Assembly: GCF_029946165.1 (NCBI RefSeq)
Contig: NZ_JAQSDZ010000011.1
Coordinates: 1-64,000, forward strand
Length of the DNA stretch: 64,000 nucleotides
Direction: 5' to 3'
DNA from: Methylotenera sp.
Lineage (GTDB): Bacteria; Pseudomonadota; Gammaproteobacteria; Burkholderiales; Methylophilaceae
A program made the position numbers and the translations under genes. A model generated the notes under the pieces. It was not told the origin of the DNA. It saw nothing but the letters and a program-made list of their open reading frames with translations, and searched no databases. Numbering within the stretch: the stretch's first letter is position 1; every line of letters starts with the position of its first letter. Shown piece by piece: positions 48,053 to 57,329 of this stretch.

Positions 48053-48924
48053 GCTGTAATTATCCTTCGTTGTAACAGTTTTTCTGACAAACTCTGCGCA
48101 ATGCCATTAATAATCATCAGCAGTACAATCAATATGAGTGCTGAGGCATAGGCATTGGCATCGCCACCAGCGACATTCATAGATAAGTCATAAATATGTA
48201 CTGATAATGCACGACCAGAGTCCATTAGTGAGGATGGCATACGATCTACATAACCACTGGTAAAAATCAGTGCTGCAGTTTCAGCCATGGCGCGGCCGAC
48301 ACCTAATAACAGCGCTGCAGTTAGCGCTGGTGCAGCAGCAGGAATCAATATATGCAACAGTGCCGCACCCCGCGACAAGCCCAGCGCGGCAGCGCCAGCA
48401 CGCCATTCATCTGGCACTGCGCGCAAGCCAGCTTCTGCGGTGTTGATGAAAATTGGCAATGCCATGCAAGCCAGCGTTAACCCGCCAGAAAGAATTGAGA
48501 AACCTAGACCTAAATACACACTAAAAAAAACATTGCCAAATAGACCAAACACGATAGAAGGCACACCTGCGAGCACATCGAGACTCATGCCAATCAAACG
48601 GCCAAAGCGACTGGTGGCTGAGATAAATTCGGTCAACAATACCGCTGTTGCCAGCCCCAGCGGTACGGCCGCGAGCATGGCTACTGTCAAAATCAGCAGT
48701 GTAGAAACTATAATCGAACCAATGCCGCCAGCACGTCCTGCATTTTCTGGGGCATCAACAAGGAATGACCAGGAAAGATGCGTTGCGCCATGCACCAACA
48801 GATCACCCAACAGCCATAAAAATGCCCCTGCCACCATTAGTGCTGCAAGCCAGATAAACAGCGTCATCAAATGATCGCGTTTCCACGCCATTAACTGGCC
48901 ATAAGCTTGATGCGAATTATCCAT
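48049..48924 (-). CDS. pstA: Phosphate ABC transporter permease PstA
   Basis: The 291-residue protein has six hydrophobic helices, with GGIGSIIVSTLLILTVAMLA, EFISATSRFGRLIGMSLDVL and the permease loop AGAAALGLSRGAALLHILIP. It pairs with PstC to form the channel and overlaps pstC by 8 bp. Confidence 0.92.
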   Translation of the reverse strand: MDNSHQAYGQLMAWKRDHLMTLFIWLAALMVAGAFLWLLGDLLVHGATHLSWSFLVDAPENAGRAGGIGSIIVSTLLILTVAMLAAVPLGLATAVLLTEFISATSRFGRLIGMSLDVLAGVPSIVFGLFGNVFFSVYLGLGFSILSGGLTLACMALPIFINTAEAGLRAVPDEWRAGAAALGLSRGAALLHILIPAAAPALTAALLLGVGRAMAETAALIFTSGYVDRMPSSLMDSGRALSVHIYDLSMNVAGGDANAYASALILIVLLMIINGIAQSLSEKLLQRRIITA

Positions 48925-49786
48925 GCAAGCGCCCTCCGCCCAAACGGCTTGCAGACATGGCTAAAACCAGCACCAAGCCCATTAACATTAGCCCTGAAAC
49001 AAATAAGGATGCGCGATGATCGCCAGTGGCATACGCCATTTCCAAGGCAATATTGGCTGTGAGCGTGCGTATCGGGTCAAATAGACTTGTTGGGGTTTGT
49101 ACCACATTGCCAGCTACCATCAGTACCGCCATGGTCTCACCCAGCGCACGTGCTGCCGCCAATAGAATGCCGCCAGTAATACCTGCCTTTGCCGCAGGCA
49201 ATAGTACGCCGAGTATGGTGGTGGCGCGCGAAAAACCCAATGCTGCCGAACCGCGCAGATAATGCTCGGGCACGGCGGCCAAAGCTGCATCGGCAGTCAG
49301 TGCAATAGTGGGCAAAATCATGATTGTGAGTATTAAAATACCAGCCAAAAGACTCGCGCCTGGTGGCTCGAATGCAGCAATGAATGGCACCAGCACAGTT
49401 AATCCCCAGAGGCCAAATACCACCGAGGGAATGCCTGCCAACAAAGCCACCATGCGCTGAAACGGCAAAGCCAACCATCGTGGCGCATAAAACCGTGTAA
49501 ATAATGTAGCAGCCAAGCCCAATGGCGTCGCCACCAACACAGCACCGATGCCAACAGCCAGCGTTGCCCATAGCATAGGTGCCAGCCCAAAGCGTGCTTC
49601 TAGCGGATACCAGCCATCATCGGTAAAAAATCTTAAAATGCCAACTTTATTTAACACTGGCCACGATTCCCGTAGCAGAAACAATAAAATCAATAGCAAA
49701 ATCGCAGCTGCAATAACCGCTGAGATTGCCAATACACTTATCAGTGGCTGATCAGTGCGGGAGCGGGACAAAATACTGCGCCTCAA
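48917..49786 (-). CDS. pstC: Phosphate ABC transporter permease PstC
   Basis: The 289-residue permease has the family stretch FTDDGWYPLEARFGLAPMLW, LLAGIPSVVFGLWGLTVLVP and the loop GSAALGFSRATTILGVLLPA, ending with MAYATGDHRASLF. Its first ATG overlaps the pstS end by 35 bp; a start a few codons later is possible. Confidence 0.92.
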   Translation of the reverse strand: MRRSILSRSRTDQPLISVLAISAVIAAAILLLILLFLLRESWPVLNKVGILRFFTDDGWYPLEARFGLAPMLWATLAVGIGAVLVATPLGLAATLFTRFYAPRWLALPFQRMVALLAGIPSVVFGLWGLTVLVPFIAAFEPPGASLLAGILILTIMILPTIALTADAALAAVPEHYLRGSAALGFSRATTILGVLLPAAKAGITGGILLAAARALGETMAVLMVAGNVVQTPTSLFDPIRTLTANIALEMAYATGDHRASLFVSGLMLMGLVLVLAMSASRLGGGRLHG

Positions 49787-50564
49787 CTAAATCGGCCACC
49801 TCTTTCGAACGTGTAAAATCAATGAACTGTTTCACGAGTCCCATAGGTACATATTTGGTTACTAGATTAAGTGGGCGCGACAATGGGAAACTGCCATTAC
49901 GCACATTTTCGACTGAAGCCGCTACGCCCTCCATAGGCAACAATTTAATCGGCGTGCCATTGCCAGACTCAAATTCAGCAGTGCCGATTGAAACATAGCC
50001 GATTGCACCTGGATTACCGGCCACGGTTTTAATACCTTGCTGGTTATCGCCAATCACTACTTGCGCCTTGATGTCACTATTTTTTAATTTGTAATAATGC
50101 GTAAAAAGCTCAAGCGTAGAACGCCCTTCGGCTTTATTTACTACGGTAATGCGACCATCCTTGCCGCCCACATCACGCCAGTTGGTGATCTTGCCGGTAT
50201 AAATATCAATCACCTGCTGATCGGTAAGTGTTTTCACCGGGTTATCCTTGTGCAGGATAACGCCAATGCCATCCAAGGCAATGGTAAAACTTTTTAGGTC
50301 CTTTTCTTCATCCTTGAGCGCGCGCGAAGCCATGCCGATGTCGGCCAGCCCACTACGGGCGTCGCTCACCCCGCGCGAAGAACCGCCAGACTGCACATCC
50401 ACGCGTACACCAGGGTTGAGTTTTTCAAAGCGCTTGCCTAGTTCGACAGCTAATGGTGCAATGGTGCTGGAGCCAGTCAGCACCAGTTTCTGATCGGCGG
50501 CGTATGTGAGTGAAGTTATTGCCAACATTAAAACTGAGGCAATCAATTGATTGATTTTGAACAT
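49752..50564 (-). CDS. pstS: Phosphate-binding protein PstS
   Basis: The 270-residue protein has a signal peptide (LIASVLMLAITSLTYAAD) and PstS features: LTGSSTIAPLAVELGKRFEK, QSGGSSRGVSDARSGLADIG and GTRSTLELF-like EGRSTLELFTHYY. It captures phosphate in the periplasm and could also meet arsenate. It follows arsM by 27 bp, so phosphate uptake and arsenic methylation appear to share one transcript. Confidence 0.93.
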   Translation of the reverse strand: MFKINQLIASVLMLAITSLTYAADQKLVLTGSSTIAPLAVELGKRFEKLNPGVRVDVQSGGSSRGVSDARSGLADIGMASRALKDEEKDLKSFTIALDGIGVILHKDNPVKTLTDQQVIDIYTGKITNWRDVGGKDGRITVVNKAEGRSTLELFTHYYKLKNSDIKAQVVIGDNQQGIKTVAGNPGAIGYVSIGTAEFESGNGTPIKLLPMEGVAASVENVRNGSFPLSRPLNLVTKYVPMGLVKQFIDFTRSKEVADLVEAQYFVPLPH

Positions 50565-50591
50565 GAAGAATCTCTTTATAATTAACCTGAT

Positions 50592-51635
50592 TCAGCAGCA
50601 AGAACCTTTACTGCCATCCACAGTGGTACTGCTATCAAATGGAATAGCCGTACCGCAACCTTCAAAAATACCGAAGTGCTGACTAAAATCACCAATGAAA
50701 TCGAAGTGATTTTTAAAGCGTGTTTCATGCAGCATTTTCCAGGTGTTGCCGCAAACAGGGAATACACGGCCTTTTTCAATGTGATGATGTTTATCCAGCA
50801 CGAATAAATGCGGCTGTTCAGGCGCGGTGCCACGATAAACCACGGCTTGACCATAATCCTCACAGGCAGGTTCTAAACCATCCACCTTGAACAGGCGATA
50901 TGTCGCGGAGTAAAAACGCAAATTGCCAGCATGCGCGGCAATTTCAGGGTCAGTAATTTCCAGTGGACGATCTTCCACCAGCCGCGGATCGGCAAAACCA
51001 CTGTGTTTGGCAAGATTCAAAAAATCATTCCAGTACAGCGCACCGCCTAGGCATTCGCCGTAAAAAACCGGGTCATGACTCACCGCACCAGGTACGCGAG
51101 CATTAACGTAAACATCGGAAAAATAAAATTCACCTCCCGGTTTGAGCAAGCGATGCACCTCGCGCAGCACCGCATCCTTATCTGGCGACAAGTTAATGAC
51201 ACAATTGGAAACAATCACATCAAAGCTATTACTTTCTAGATCAAGCTCATCAAGATGCTCGATATAACCCTTCTTGAAAGTGACATTGCTAAACCCAAAG
51301 GCTTCGGCATGGTAGTCAAGATATTTGTTGGCGACATCTAGTTGCTCGTCAGTCATATCCACGCCGATAACCTCACCCGTTACCCCCACAAGTTGTGCCA
51401 GCGCATAAACATCACGACCCGAGCCGCTACCTAGATCCAGCACGCGGCACCCTTCCAGTAGCGGCGGGCACACTAGGCCGCAACCGTAATAGCGCGAAGT
51501 AACTTCAGGATGAATGCGCGCCAGTAGGGGTTTCAACCAATTGGGTACTTGGCTGATGTCACAACAAGCGGTCGTTTTTAGATCGTCAGAACTTTGCAAC
51601 TGACGGCCATAGTAGTCTTTAACAGAATCAAGCAT
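50592..51635 (-). CDS. arsM: Arsenite methyltransferase ArsM
   Basis: The 347-residue SAM methyltransferase has a SAM site (RVLDLGSGSGRDVYALAQLV), DVIVSNCVINLSPDK and the cysteines expected for As(III) binding: vicinal C24-C25, YYGCGLVC (C52, C56), one in SNCVIN and one in FYGECLGGALYW. It ends with SKGSCC. It methylates As(III) stepwise. The ECF-type motif lies upstream, and pstSCAB follows. In arsenosugar clusters ArsM supplies dimethylarsenite to ArsS. Confidence 0.9.
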   Translation of the reverse strand: MLDSVKDYYGRQLQSSDDLKTTACCDISQVPNWLKPLLARIHPEVTSRYYGCGLVCPPLLEGCRVLDLGSGSGRDVYALAQLVGVTGEVIGVDMTDEQLDVANKYLDYHAEAFGFSNVTFKKGYIEHLDELDLESNSFDVIVSNCVINLSPDKDAVLREVHRLLKPGGEFYFSDVYVNARVPGAVSHDPVFYGECLGGALYWNDFLNLAKHSGFADPRLVEDRPLEITDPEIAAHAGNLRFYSATYRLFKVDGLEPACEDYGQAVVYRGTAPEQPHLFVLDKHHHIEKGRVFPVCGNTWKMLHETRFKNHFDFIGDFSQHFGIFEGCGTAIPFDSSTTVDGSKGSCC

Positions 51636-51673
51636 AGTTTATTTCACCTTATATTTTAAATAACTTTTATATT

Positions 51674-51702
51674 TAGTCGGCATTGGATAGTAAATTATTA
51701 CA
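51674..51702 (-). promoter_or_regulatory. ECF-type promoter motif ahead of arsM-pstSCAB
   Basis: On the minus strand: TGTAAT (51697-51702), 17 bp, CGACTA (51674-51679), followed by AATA. It is 39 bp ahead of arsM. Confidence 0.72.
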
Positions 51703-51733
51703 AACATAGTTAATTTTTATAACCACAAGTACA

Positions 51734-52546
51734 TTACGAAAATTTACACTCCTGATCTTTCGTAACAAGATGTATATCAGCAAAACCGGCATGCGCCTTC
51801 TCACCAGTATTGTCAGTATCTGAAGCCACCGCGACGAGTGCGATTTGAACATTGCCAAAACTTGCATAGTTAGCGCCGAAGGTGGCTTTAAAGTCTGCCA
51901 TTAAGTCTCTGCGTTCACTCACCCACGTGTTGGCTTTACTTGATCCAGTTTGCTGCACAATCATCTGCGTACGGTTGGTATAGGCATTGGGGCGTTGCGT
52001 GCCAATTTCATAGCGGTTATCCCACACATAGTTAATGGCGGCATCGGGTACAACATCACCATATATTTTTCGAGCGATGGCTAGTTTAGTACGGATTGTA
52101 AAACTCAGCATTTCAGGCGGCAGCTTAAATGCCACATACACACGGGCGGTGTAATCGTCGCCTTTTTTAGTTGCCATATCCGCCTGAACCAATGGCGAGT
52201 CTACGCGCCAACGCCAGCAAAGTATCGGCGCCTTAGCGAGATTAATCTCTACCGGCCTTGCAAGTAAGGTCATGCTTTTGTCGGCGATTGCCTCAATGGC
52301 AGGCACGCCATCCCATAATCGCATTTGATAGTGTGTAGCAGGCACGCGCTTATCAAGCTGCATTAACTGCCATGGGATAGAGATTTCTGCGTCGTGCGTA
52401 TTTTTGGTAGTAGGCGCATTGAACTTCCCGAGCCAGAGAATCTTATTTTCGACACTGTTTTCTACAGCGCCCCCTGCTTCGGTTTGAGTGGTGACCGATA
52501 TTAACCCTGATAAAACTACAACAAATGAGGTTTTAATGCTCTGCAT
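51734..52546 (-). CDS. DUF3047 exported protein
   Basis: The 270-residue protein has a signal peptide (SFVVVLSGLISVTTQTEAGG) and the DUF3047 body: PILCWRWRVDSPLVQADMAT, KKGDDYTARVYVAF, INYVWDNRYEIGTQRPNAYT and ALVAVASDTDNTGEKAHAGF. Its molecular role is unknown, but it recurs beside arsenosugar-type genes. Its start overlaps the end of the TIGR04282 gene by 14 bp; it is the last gene of the arsS operon. Confidence 0.85.
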   Translation of the reverse strand: MQSIKTSFVVVLSGLISVTTQTEAGGAVENSVENKILWLGKFNAPTTKNTHDAEISIPWQLMQLDKRVPATHYQMRLWDGVPAIEAIADKSMTLLARPVEINLAKAPILCWRWRVDSPLVQADMATKKGDDYTARVYVAFKLPPEMLSFTIRTKLAIARKIYGDVVPDAAINYVWDNRYEIGTQRPNAYTNRTQMIVQQTGSSKANTWVSERRDLMADFKATFGANYASFGNVQIALVAVASDTDNTGEKAHAGFADIHLVTKDQECKFS

Positions 52547-53162
52547 ACAACCACTCTAAAGGTACATGATCTAAATCATCTGGCGTATCTACATCATGTA
52601 GCAAGTTTCCAATATGAATAGACCAGTCCAGCTGTTTTATTTTCAAAATGGTCTGGTAAGCAACGTCGCTAGTGCTCCAGGCAATATTATTAAAAACACT
52701 CAAATCAAATTGTCGCAACCCCAGCAAAGCATAACCGCCATCCGCTGTTGGATAGATAACGGTATCGTTTGAATCCAGATTTTGAATAGCCTCGATTAAT
52801 AACATCGCACTCATTTCAATGCAATCTGTGCCTATCAATAAAACCGCATCTCCTTGTGCCAATGCTCGTGCGGTTGCGCGCGCCATTCTTTCACCCAAAT
52901 CACCTTCACCTTGATGGCTGACTTCAACTACATCTGGAATTTCTACGCCCTGCCATGCGACAGAGGTCAAATCAGGCGTCACACATAATTCAACCTTTGC
53001 CACACCAGCCCCGATAGCACTGCTCAATGTATTCTTAAGCATTAAATGGGCAATATTGGCGGCACCTTCAGCGCCCAAGGCAGGAATAAGCCGCGTCTTG
53101 GCAAAGTTGGCCTGAGGGGCTTTGGCAAAAATGATAATTCTTATGTTCTTTTTATCTGTCAT
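52533..53162 (-). CDS. TIGR04282-type arsenosugar-associated glycosyltransferase
   Basis: The 209-residue protein is of the DUF2064/TIGR04282 kind: IIFAKAPQANFAKTRLIPAL, GERMARATARALAQGDAVLL, GTDCIEMS and YPTADGGYALLGLRQFD. It resembles nucleotidyl-/glycosyl-transferase folds and is the usual neighbour of ArsS and TIGR04283. Its TIGR04283 partner is fused to DedA at 10317-11663. It lies 5 bp after the DUF547 gene. Confidence 0.85.
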   Translation of the reverse strand: MTDKKNIRIIIFAKAPQANFAKTRLIPALGAEGAANIAHLMLKNTLSSAIGAGVAKVELCVTPDLTSVAWQGVEIPDVVEVSHQGEGDLGERMARATARALAQGDAVLLIGTDCIEMSAMLLIEAIQNLDSNDTVIYPTADGGYALLGLRQFDLSVFNNIAWSTSDVAYQTILKIKQLDWSIHIGNLLHDVDTPDDLDHVPLEWLYAEH

Positions 53163-53167
53163 TGAAT

Positions 53168-53957
53168 TTATTGTTTGCGGTTAAGCTGCCAGTTGTAATC
53201 CAGAAAGTCTATGTCAATTTCTCCTGCCTGCAAACGTCGAACATCATTTTCATTGAGCCCCAGGGCTTGGCTATAGTTACCCAAAAACTGTGGCAATGAC
53301 TTAAATCCAGCCCATCCACGCTCAAAATCTTTTTTGTACCATTTGAAAATACTGGATAGCTTTAACTTGCCATCTTCAAATCTATTGCGCGTTCTATCTT
53401 TAAGAAACATTTGTGCTGCATCGTCCAATTGTTTGGTCAGGTTTTCAGCAGTATAGGCTTCTGCTCGCAGTGCAGGGCAACCGATACTCGCGCAGTTCAC
53501 GGCAAAATGAATACGTGGCTCCTGGTAACGGTTAGAGCGAATCAAACCTTGCTCAATATCATCCAAAGACCTTGTTTCGCCTAACAATGGGATAAATGAC
53601 TTCTTCCATGGCGACTTTAACAGTGAGCCTAAATCCTTGATGGATTTAACAGGGTATCCTGACAACACCAGTTCAACAGTCCATGCGTTATAAGCATTAA
53701 TTAAAAAAGCCAACTGTTCATTTTTATTCCAGCTGTCAAAAGTGCTTTGTTTAACTGCGGATGTAGCTTCCAGAAATGCTTTTAACTGGGCATGGTCAGC
53801 AAGCAAACCTTCGTAATCCACTTGCGTAGTTTGCCCTTGGTTCACTTGTATGACATGTTTTTTTAAGCAGACTGTCCCATTGGCCATAAGCAAAGCTCGC
53901 AGCCTGAACATTTAGACTTAACATCATTAATCCAACTATAATAAAAAAACGCTTCAT
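53168..53957 (-). pseudogene. DUF547 exported protein, frameshifted at an A7 run
   Basis: ATG 53957 (GAGG ahead) opens with MKRFFIIVGLMMLSLNVQAA, a signal peptide, then SFAYGQWDSLLKK. At the run of seven A (plus T7, 53858-53864) the frame shifts: one A fewer would continue as KHVIQVNQGQTTQVDYEGLL, the normal DUF547 start. From there the DUF547 body is intact (FLINAYNAWTVELVLSGYPV, FAVNCASIGCPALRAEAYTA, LDYNWQL). It may be a pseudogene, a slippage-controlled gene or a homopolymer error. It follows the VTT-oxidoreductase gene by 14 bp. Confidence 0.85.
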
Positions 53958-53971
53958 TGCTAACCTCATTT

Positions 53972-56125
53972 TTATGTACCTCGTTTCCAAGTGTGATATT
54001 TCTCAACAAATTCCAGTAATTTTTTGGGAGAATGCGCGCGCTTCCACTCACCGGCCACGTATTTATTGGCTTCGGCCAAAGTGGGATAGGTGTGGATAGT
54101 GCCTAGTATCTTGTTCAAGCCTAAACCATGCTTCATGGCCAATACATATTCAGCCAATAAATCCCCAGCGTGCTCGCCAACAATAGTGACCCCGAGGATT
54201 TTATCTTTGCCAGGCACAGTTAACACTTTAATAAAGCCATGTGCCACACTGTCGGTAATGGCGCGATCAAGTTCTTCAAGGTCAAAACGCGTCACTTCAT
54301 AGGCAATGCCCTTTTGTTTGGCATCCTGCTCGTTTAAGCCAACACGCGCCACTTCCGGGTCAATAAATGTTGCCCATGGAATCACTGAATAATCCGCTTT
54401 AAAGCGTTTAAGGCCACCAAACAGTGCATTAACTGCGGCATACCAAGCCTGATGTGCGGCAAAGTGAGTAAACTGATAAGGCCCTGCCACGTCGCCAGCG
54501 GCGTAGATATTGGGATACAAAGTTTCGAGGTACTCATTGATGGTGACGGTGCGATTAGTATCGACGCCTAATTCTTCCAGACCATAACCACTGAGCCTAG
54601 CCTCGCGCCCGGTGGCACATAAAAACTGGTCAAATTCAATGCGTTGTTCTATACCAGATTTTTCTACAACCACAAATTTGCTGTTACCGACCTTTTCGCA
54701 ACGCACGGTATTATGCTCAGTCAGCACGTTGATGCCATCCGCTTGTAGTGCCTGCAACGCAAACGCGGAAACTTCTTCATCCTCGCCAGACATAATGCGC
54801 TTGCCGCGTACAATCAATGTCACTTTTGACCCTAATCGCGCAAAACTTTGTGCTAATTCGCAACCAATCGGGCCGCCGCCTAGTACAATTAAGCGTGCTG
54901 GCGCTTCGTCCAATTGCGCAAACTTGTCCCACAACGTATCACTGGTGACATAACCCACTTCTTCCAGGCCTGTCAATTTTGGCACTTGCGGTTTACCGCC
55001 CGCTGCAATCACGATGCTGCGCGTGGTAATGCGGCGTGTGCCGCCAGTATTCAGCACAACTTCCACTGTCCATGGGTCAATAATCTTGGCGTAGCCCTGC
55101 ACAACTTCCACACCCAGCTTGGTATAACGCTCTACGCTGTCATGTGGCTCAACCGTAGCGATTAATGCATGTACTCTAGCCATCACTTTTTTGAAACTGA
55201 ATTTTGCTGGCGCCGCTTCCAAACCGTAATGATCAGCATTGGCCATTTGATGCGCAATCTTGGCACTTTTGATAATCGCCTTACTCGGCACACAGCCATA
55301 ATTCAGGCAATCGCCCCCCATCTTATGCGCCTCAACCAATACCACTTTGGCCTTCACTGCTGCGGCAATATAAGACGTGACCAAGCCAGCAGCGCCAGCG
55401 CCGATAACCACCAAATTCTGCTCAAACGACTTTGGTTTAGTCCAACGTGCGTAGACGCGACGTTTATGCAGGATGCCAATGACTTTTTTAGCGATTAAAG
55501 GAAAAACGCCGAGCAAGGCAAAGGAAAGTAAAACCGTTGGCGAGGCGATTCCAGATAAGCTAGTAATTTGCGCCAACTGCGTACCAGCGTTTACAAACAC
55601 CAATGTGCCTGCCAACATGCCAAGCTGGCTTACCCAATAATAGGTAGCAGTTCGGATTGTTGTGAGCCCCATTAGCAAGTTGATTAGAAAAAACGGAAAC
55701 ACGGGGACTAACCGTAACGTGAATAAATACAAAGCACCATCTTTAGCAACACCATCGTTAATGGATTTGAGTTTATCGCCGAAACGCTGTTGCACACTAT
55801 CGCGAAGTAAATAACGCGAAGTCAAAAAAGCCAGGGTCGCTCCTATGCTTGAAGCAAAAGAAACAATCAACGTTCCTTGCCACAAACCAAATAACGCACC
55901 TGCCAGTAACGTGAGCAGCACAGCCCCTGGCAGCGAGAGTGCGGTAGCAATAATGTATATCACAAAAAAACTGATGATTACCAGCCACGGCGACTGTCCT
56001 TGCAAGCTTGCTAATTGATTGCGATTTTCTTTAATGGAGTCTAGCGTTAAATAGTGATTTAGATCTAAGCCAAAGAAAAGTGAGATAGCAACTAAAATAA
56101 CACCAACGATAATAAGTTTTTTCAT
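53972..56125 (-). CDS. VTT (TVP38/TMEM64) membrane domain fused to a MerA-like FAD disulfide reductase
   Basis: The 717-residue fusion has an N-terminal VTT/SNARE-associated membrane domain (about 1-225; LVIISFFVIYIIATALSLPG, LVPVFPFFLINLLMGLT). A pyridine nucleotide-disulfide oxidoreductase follows (about 233-717; VVIGAGAAGLVTSYIAAAVK, GGDCLNYGCVPSK, VLGGGPIGCELAQSFARLGS, IYAAGDVAGP). The C-terminal TIHTYPTLAEAN matches MerA/DLD-like enzymes. The redox CxxxxC is intact, but no C-terminal vicinal Cys is seen, so it is not a true MerA. It follows arsS by 39 bp. It could reduce a thiol or arsenical near the membrane. Confidence 0.85.
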   Translation of the reverse strand: MKKLIIVGVILVAISLFFGLDLNHYLTLDSIKENRNQLASLQGQSPWLVIISFFVIYIIATALSLPGAVLLTLLAGALFGLWQGTLIVSFASSIGATLAFLTSRYLLRDSVQQRFGDKLKSINDGVAKDGALYLFTLRLVPVFPFFLINLLMGLTTIRTATYYWVSQLGMLAGTLVFVNAGTQLAQITSLSGIASPTVLLSFALLGVFPLIAKKVIGILHKRRVYARWTKPKSFEQNLVVIGAGAAGLVTSYIAAAVKAKVVLVEAHKMGGDCLNYGCVPSKAIIKSAKIAHQMANADHYGLEAAPAKFSFKKVMARVHALIATVEPHDSVERYTKLGVEVVQGYAKIIDPWTVEVVLNTGGTRRITTRSIVIAAGGKPQVPKLTGLEEVGYVTSDTLWDKFAQLDEAPARLIVLGGGPIGCELAQSFARLGSKVTLIVRGKRIMSGEDEEVSAFALQALQADGINVLTEHNTVRCEKVGNSKFVVVEKSGIEQRIEFDQFLCATGREARLSGYGLEELGVDTNRTVTINEYLETLYPNIYAAGDVAGPYQFTHFAAHQAWYAAVNALFGGLKRFKADYSVIPWATFIDPEVARVGLNEQDAKQKGIAYEVTRFDLEELDRAITDSVAHGFIKVLTVPGKDKILGVTIVGEHAGDLLAEYVLAMKHGLGLNKILGTIHTYPTLAEANKYVAGEWKRAHSPKKLLEFVEKYHTWKRGT

Positions 56126-56164
56126 AGTATTTTTTTCGATATGAGATGGATTTTTAAGCTGAAA

Positions 56165-57139
56165 TTACTCAACCAATGCGCCGCCACAGCTACTACCCTG
56201 CCCCGCAGTACATCCGTAACAGTGGTCTGCAATACGTATAAGCTTGCCTTGGCTGACGTATTGCTCAAAATCTTTTAAATGCGGGCGTGAGTTTTTAAGT
56301 GTGCCAGTTGTAGGTATGCTAATACCAAGCTGCTGGTTGAAATCGCAGTCATAAAGGTAACCTTGCCAGTCAACGCTTAACAGCGTGCGGCACATCACAC
56401 TATCCAGATTGCCAGCCGCATAGTTCGTCTTTAAGAGGTGCATATAATCTTTAAACTGCCCCCTGGAAACCAAAGTGCTGCCAAAGCGCTGAATCGGCAT
56501 ATTGGTGACGGTAAATAGCTGGTTAAACACAATACCAAAGTGTTCAAATAACTCCTCTTTATACTTGGCTTGCAGTGGCGCTTGTGCTGGCGGCAAGCTG
56601 GGGCCAAGCGGGTTGTAAACCAAATTTAATACGAGTCCGCTGCCTTCATGTCCATAGCCAAGACTATTCAACAACTGCAACCCAGCAATGCTTTTTTCAA
56701 ACACGCCATCACCACGCTGTTCGTCCACATTTTTAGCAGAGTAACAAGGTAATGACGCCACCACCTCCACCTTATGCTGAGCTAAAAACTCGGCAAGACC
56801 TTCCTGACCAGGCTCAAATAAAATGGTAAGGTTACAGCGGTCAATCACTTTCACACCCAGCGCAGTAGCATTGATCACTATATCGCGGAACATCGAATGC
56901 AACTCTGGCGCCCCACCCGTTAAATCAAGTGTACTGATATTATTATCGGCAAGAATTTGGAGAACTAATGAAATAGTCCCTTCATCCATCATTTCCTTGC
57001 GAGTTGGCCCCGCGTTCACGTGACAATGCAAGCATGTCTGATTACAGCGATAGCCTAGATTAACTTGTAACGTCTCTAGCCTGCTTCTATGCAATGCTGG
57101 AAAATCTGTTTTTTGAATCAACGGTAAAATGGCGTGCAT
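56165..57139 (-). CDS. arsS: Arsenosugar biosynthesis radical SAM protein ArsS
   Basis: The 324-residue protein has the radical SAM cluster CNQTCLHC in LGYRCNQTCLHCHVNAGPTR, DLTGGAPELHSMF and VVASLPCYSAKNVDEQRGDG. A C-terminal SPASM-like region with cysteines follows (YDCDFNQQLG, HCYGCTAGQGSSCGG). These are hallmarks of ArsS (TIGR04167), which joins the 5'-deoxyadenosyl group of SAM to dimethylarsenite. It leads a five-gene operon, with the ECF-type motif about 65 bp upstream. Confidence 0.92.
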   Translation of the reverse strand: MHAILPLIQKTDFPALHRSRLETLQVNLGYRCNQTCLHCHVNAGPTRKEMMDEGTISLVLQILADNNISTLDLTGGAPELHSMFRDIVINATALGVKVIDRCNLTILFEPGQEGLAEFLAQHKVEVVASLPCYSAKNVDEQRGDGVFEKSIAGLQLLNSLGYGHEGSGLVLNLVYNPLGPSLPPAQAPLQAKYKEELFEHFGIVFNQLFTVTNMPIQRFGSTLVSRGQFKDYMHLLKTNYAAGNLDSVMCRTLLSVDWQGYLYDCDFNQQLGISIPTTGTLKNSRPHLKDFEQYVSQGKLIRIADHCYGCTAGQGSSCGGALVE

Positions 57140-57204
57140 TAAAATTCCTAAAAATACATCAATCTAATGATCTTGGTGTCATGGTTTAGTTAACATTTGA
57201 TTGT

Positions 57205-57232
57205 TAGTCGATATACTTGCCAAATTATTACA
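57205..57232 (-). promoter_or_regulatory. ECF-type promoter motif ahead of arsS
   Basis: On the minus strand: TGTAAT (57227-57232), 16 bp, CGACTA (57205-57210), followed by ACAA. The -35 side, TTGTAATAATTT, is identical to that of arsM over 12 bp. Confidence 0.74.
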
Positions 57233-57329
57233 ATATTTTATATAAAAACTCCTCGCATATTTTCAACAACATTGTTCACCGGAACTTAATAACTTATCTA
57301 ACCAAAGTTTTAGGTGGGGGTTATATGAA

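Noticed and set aside
53972-56125. Second mercuric reductase
   Set aside because: It lacks the C-terminal vicinal Cys pair, is fused to a VTT domain and sits in an arsS operon, so a MerA role is unlikely.
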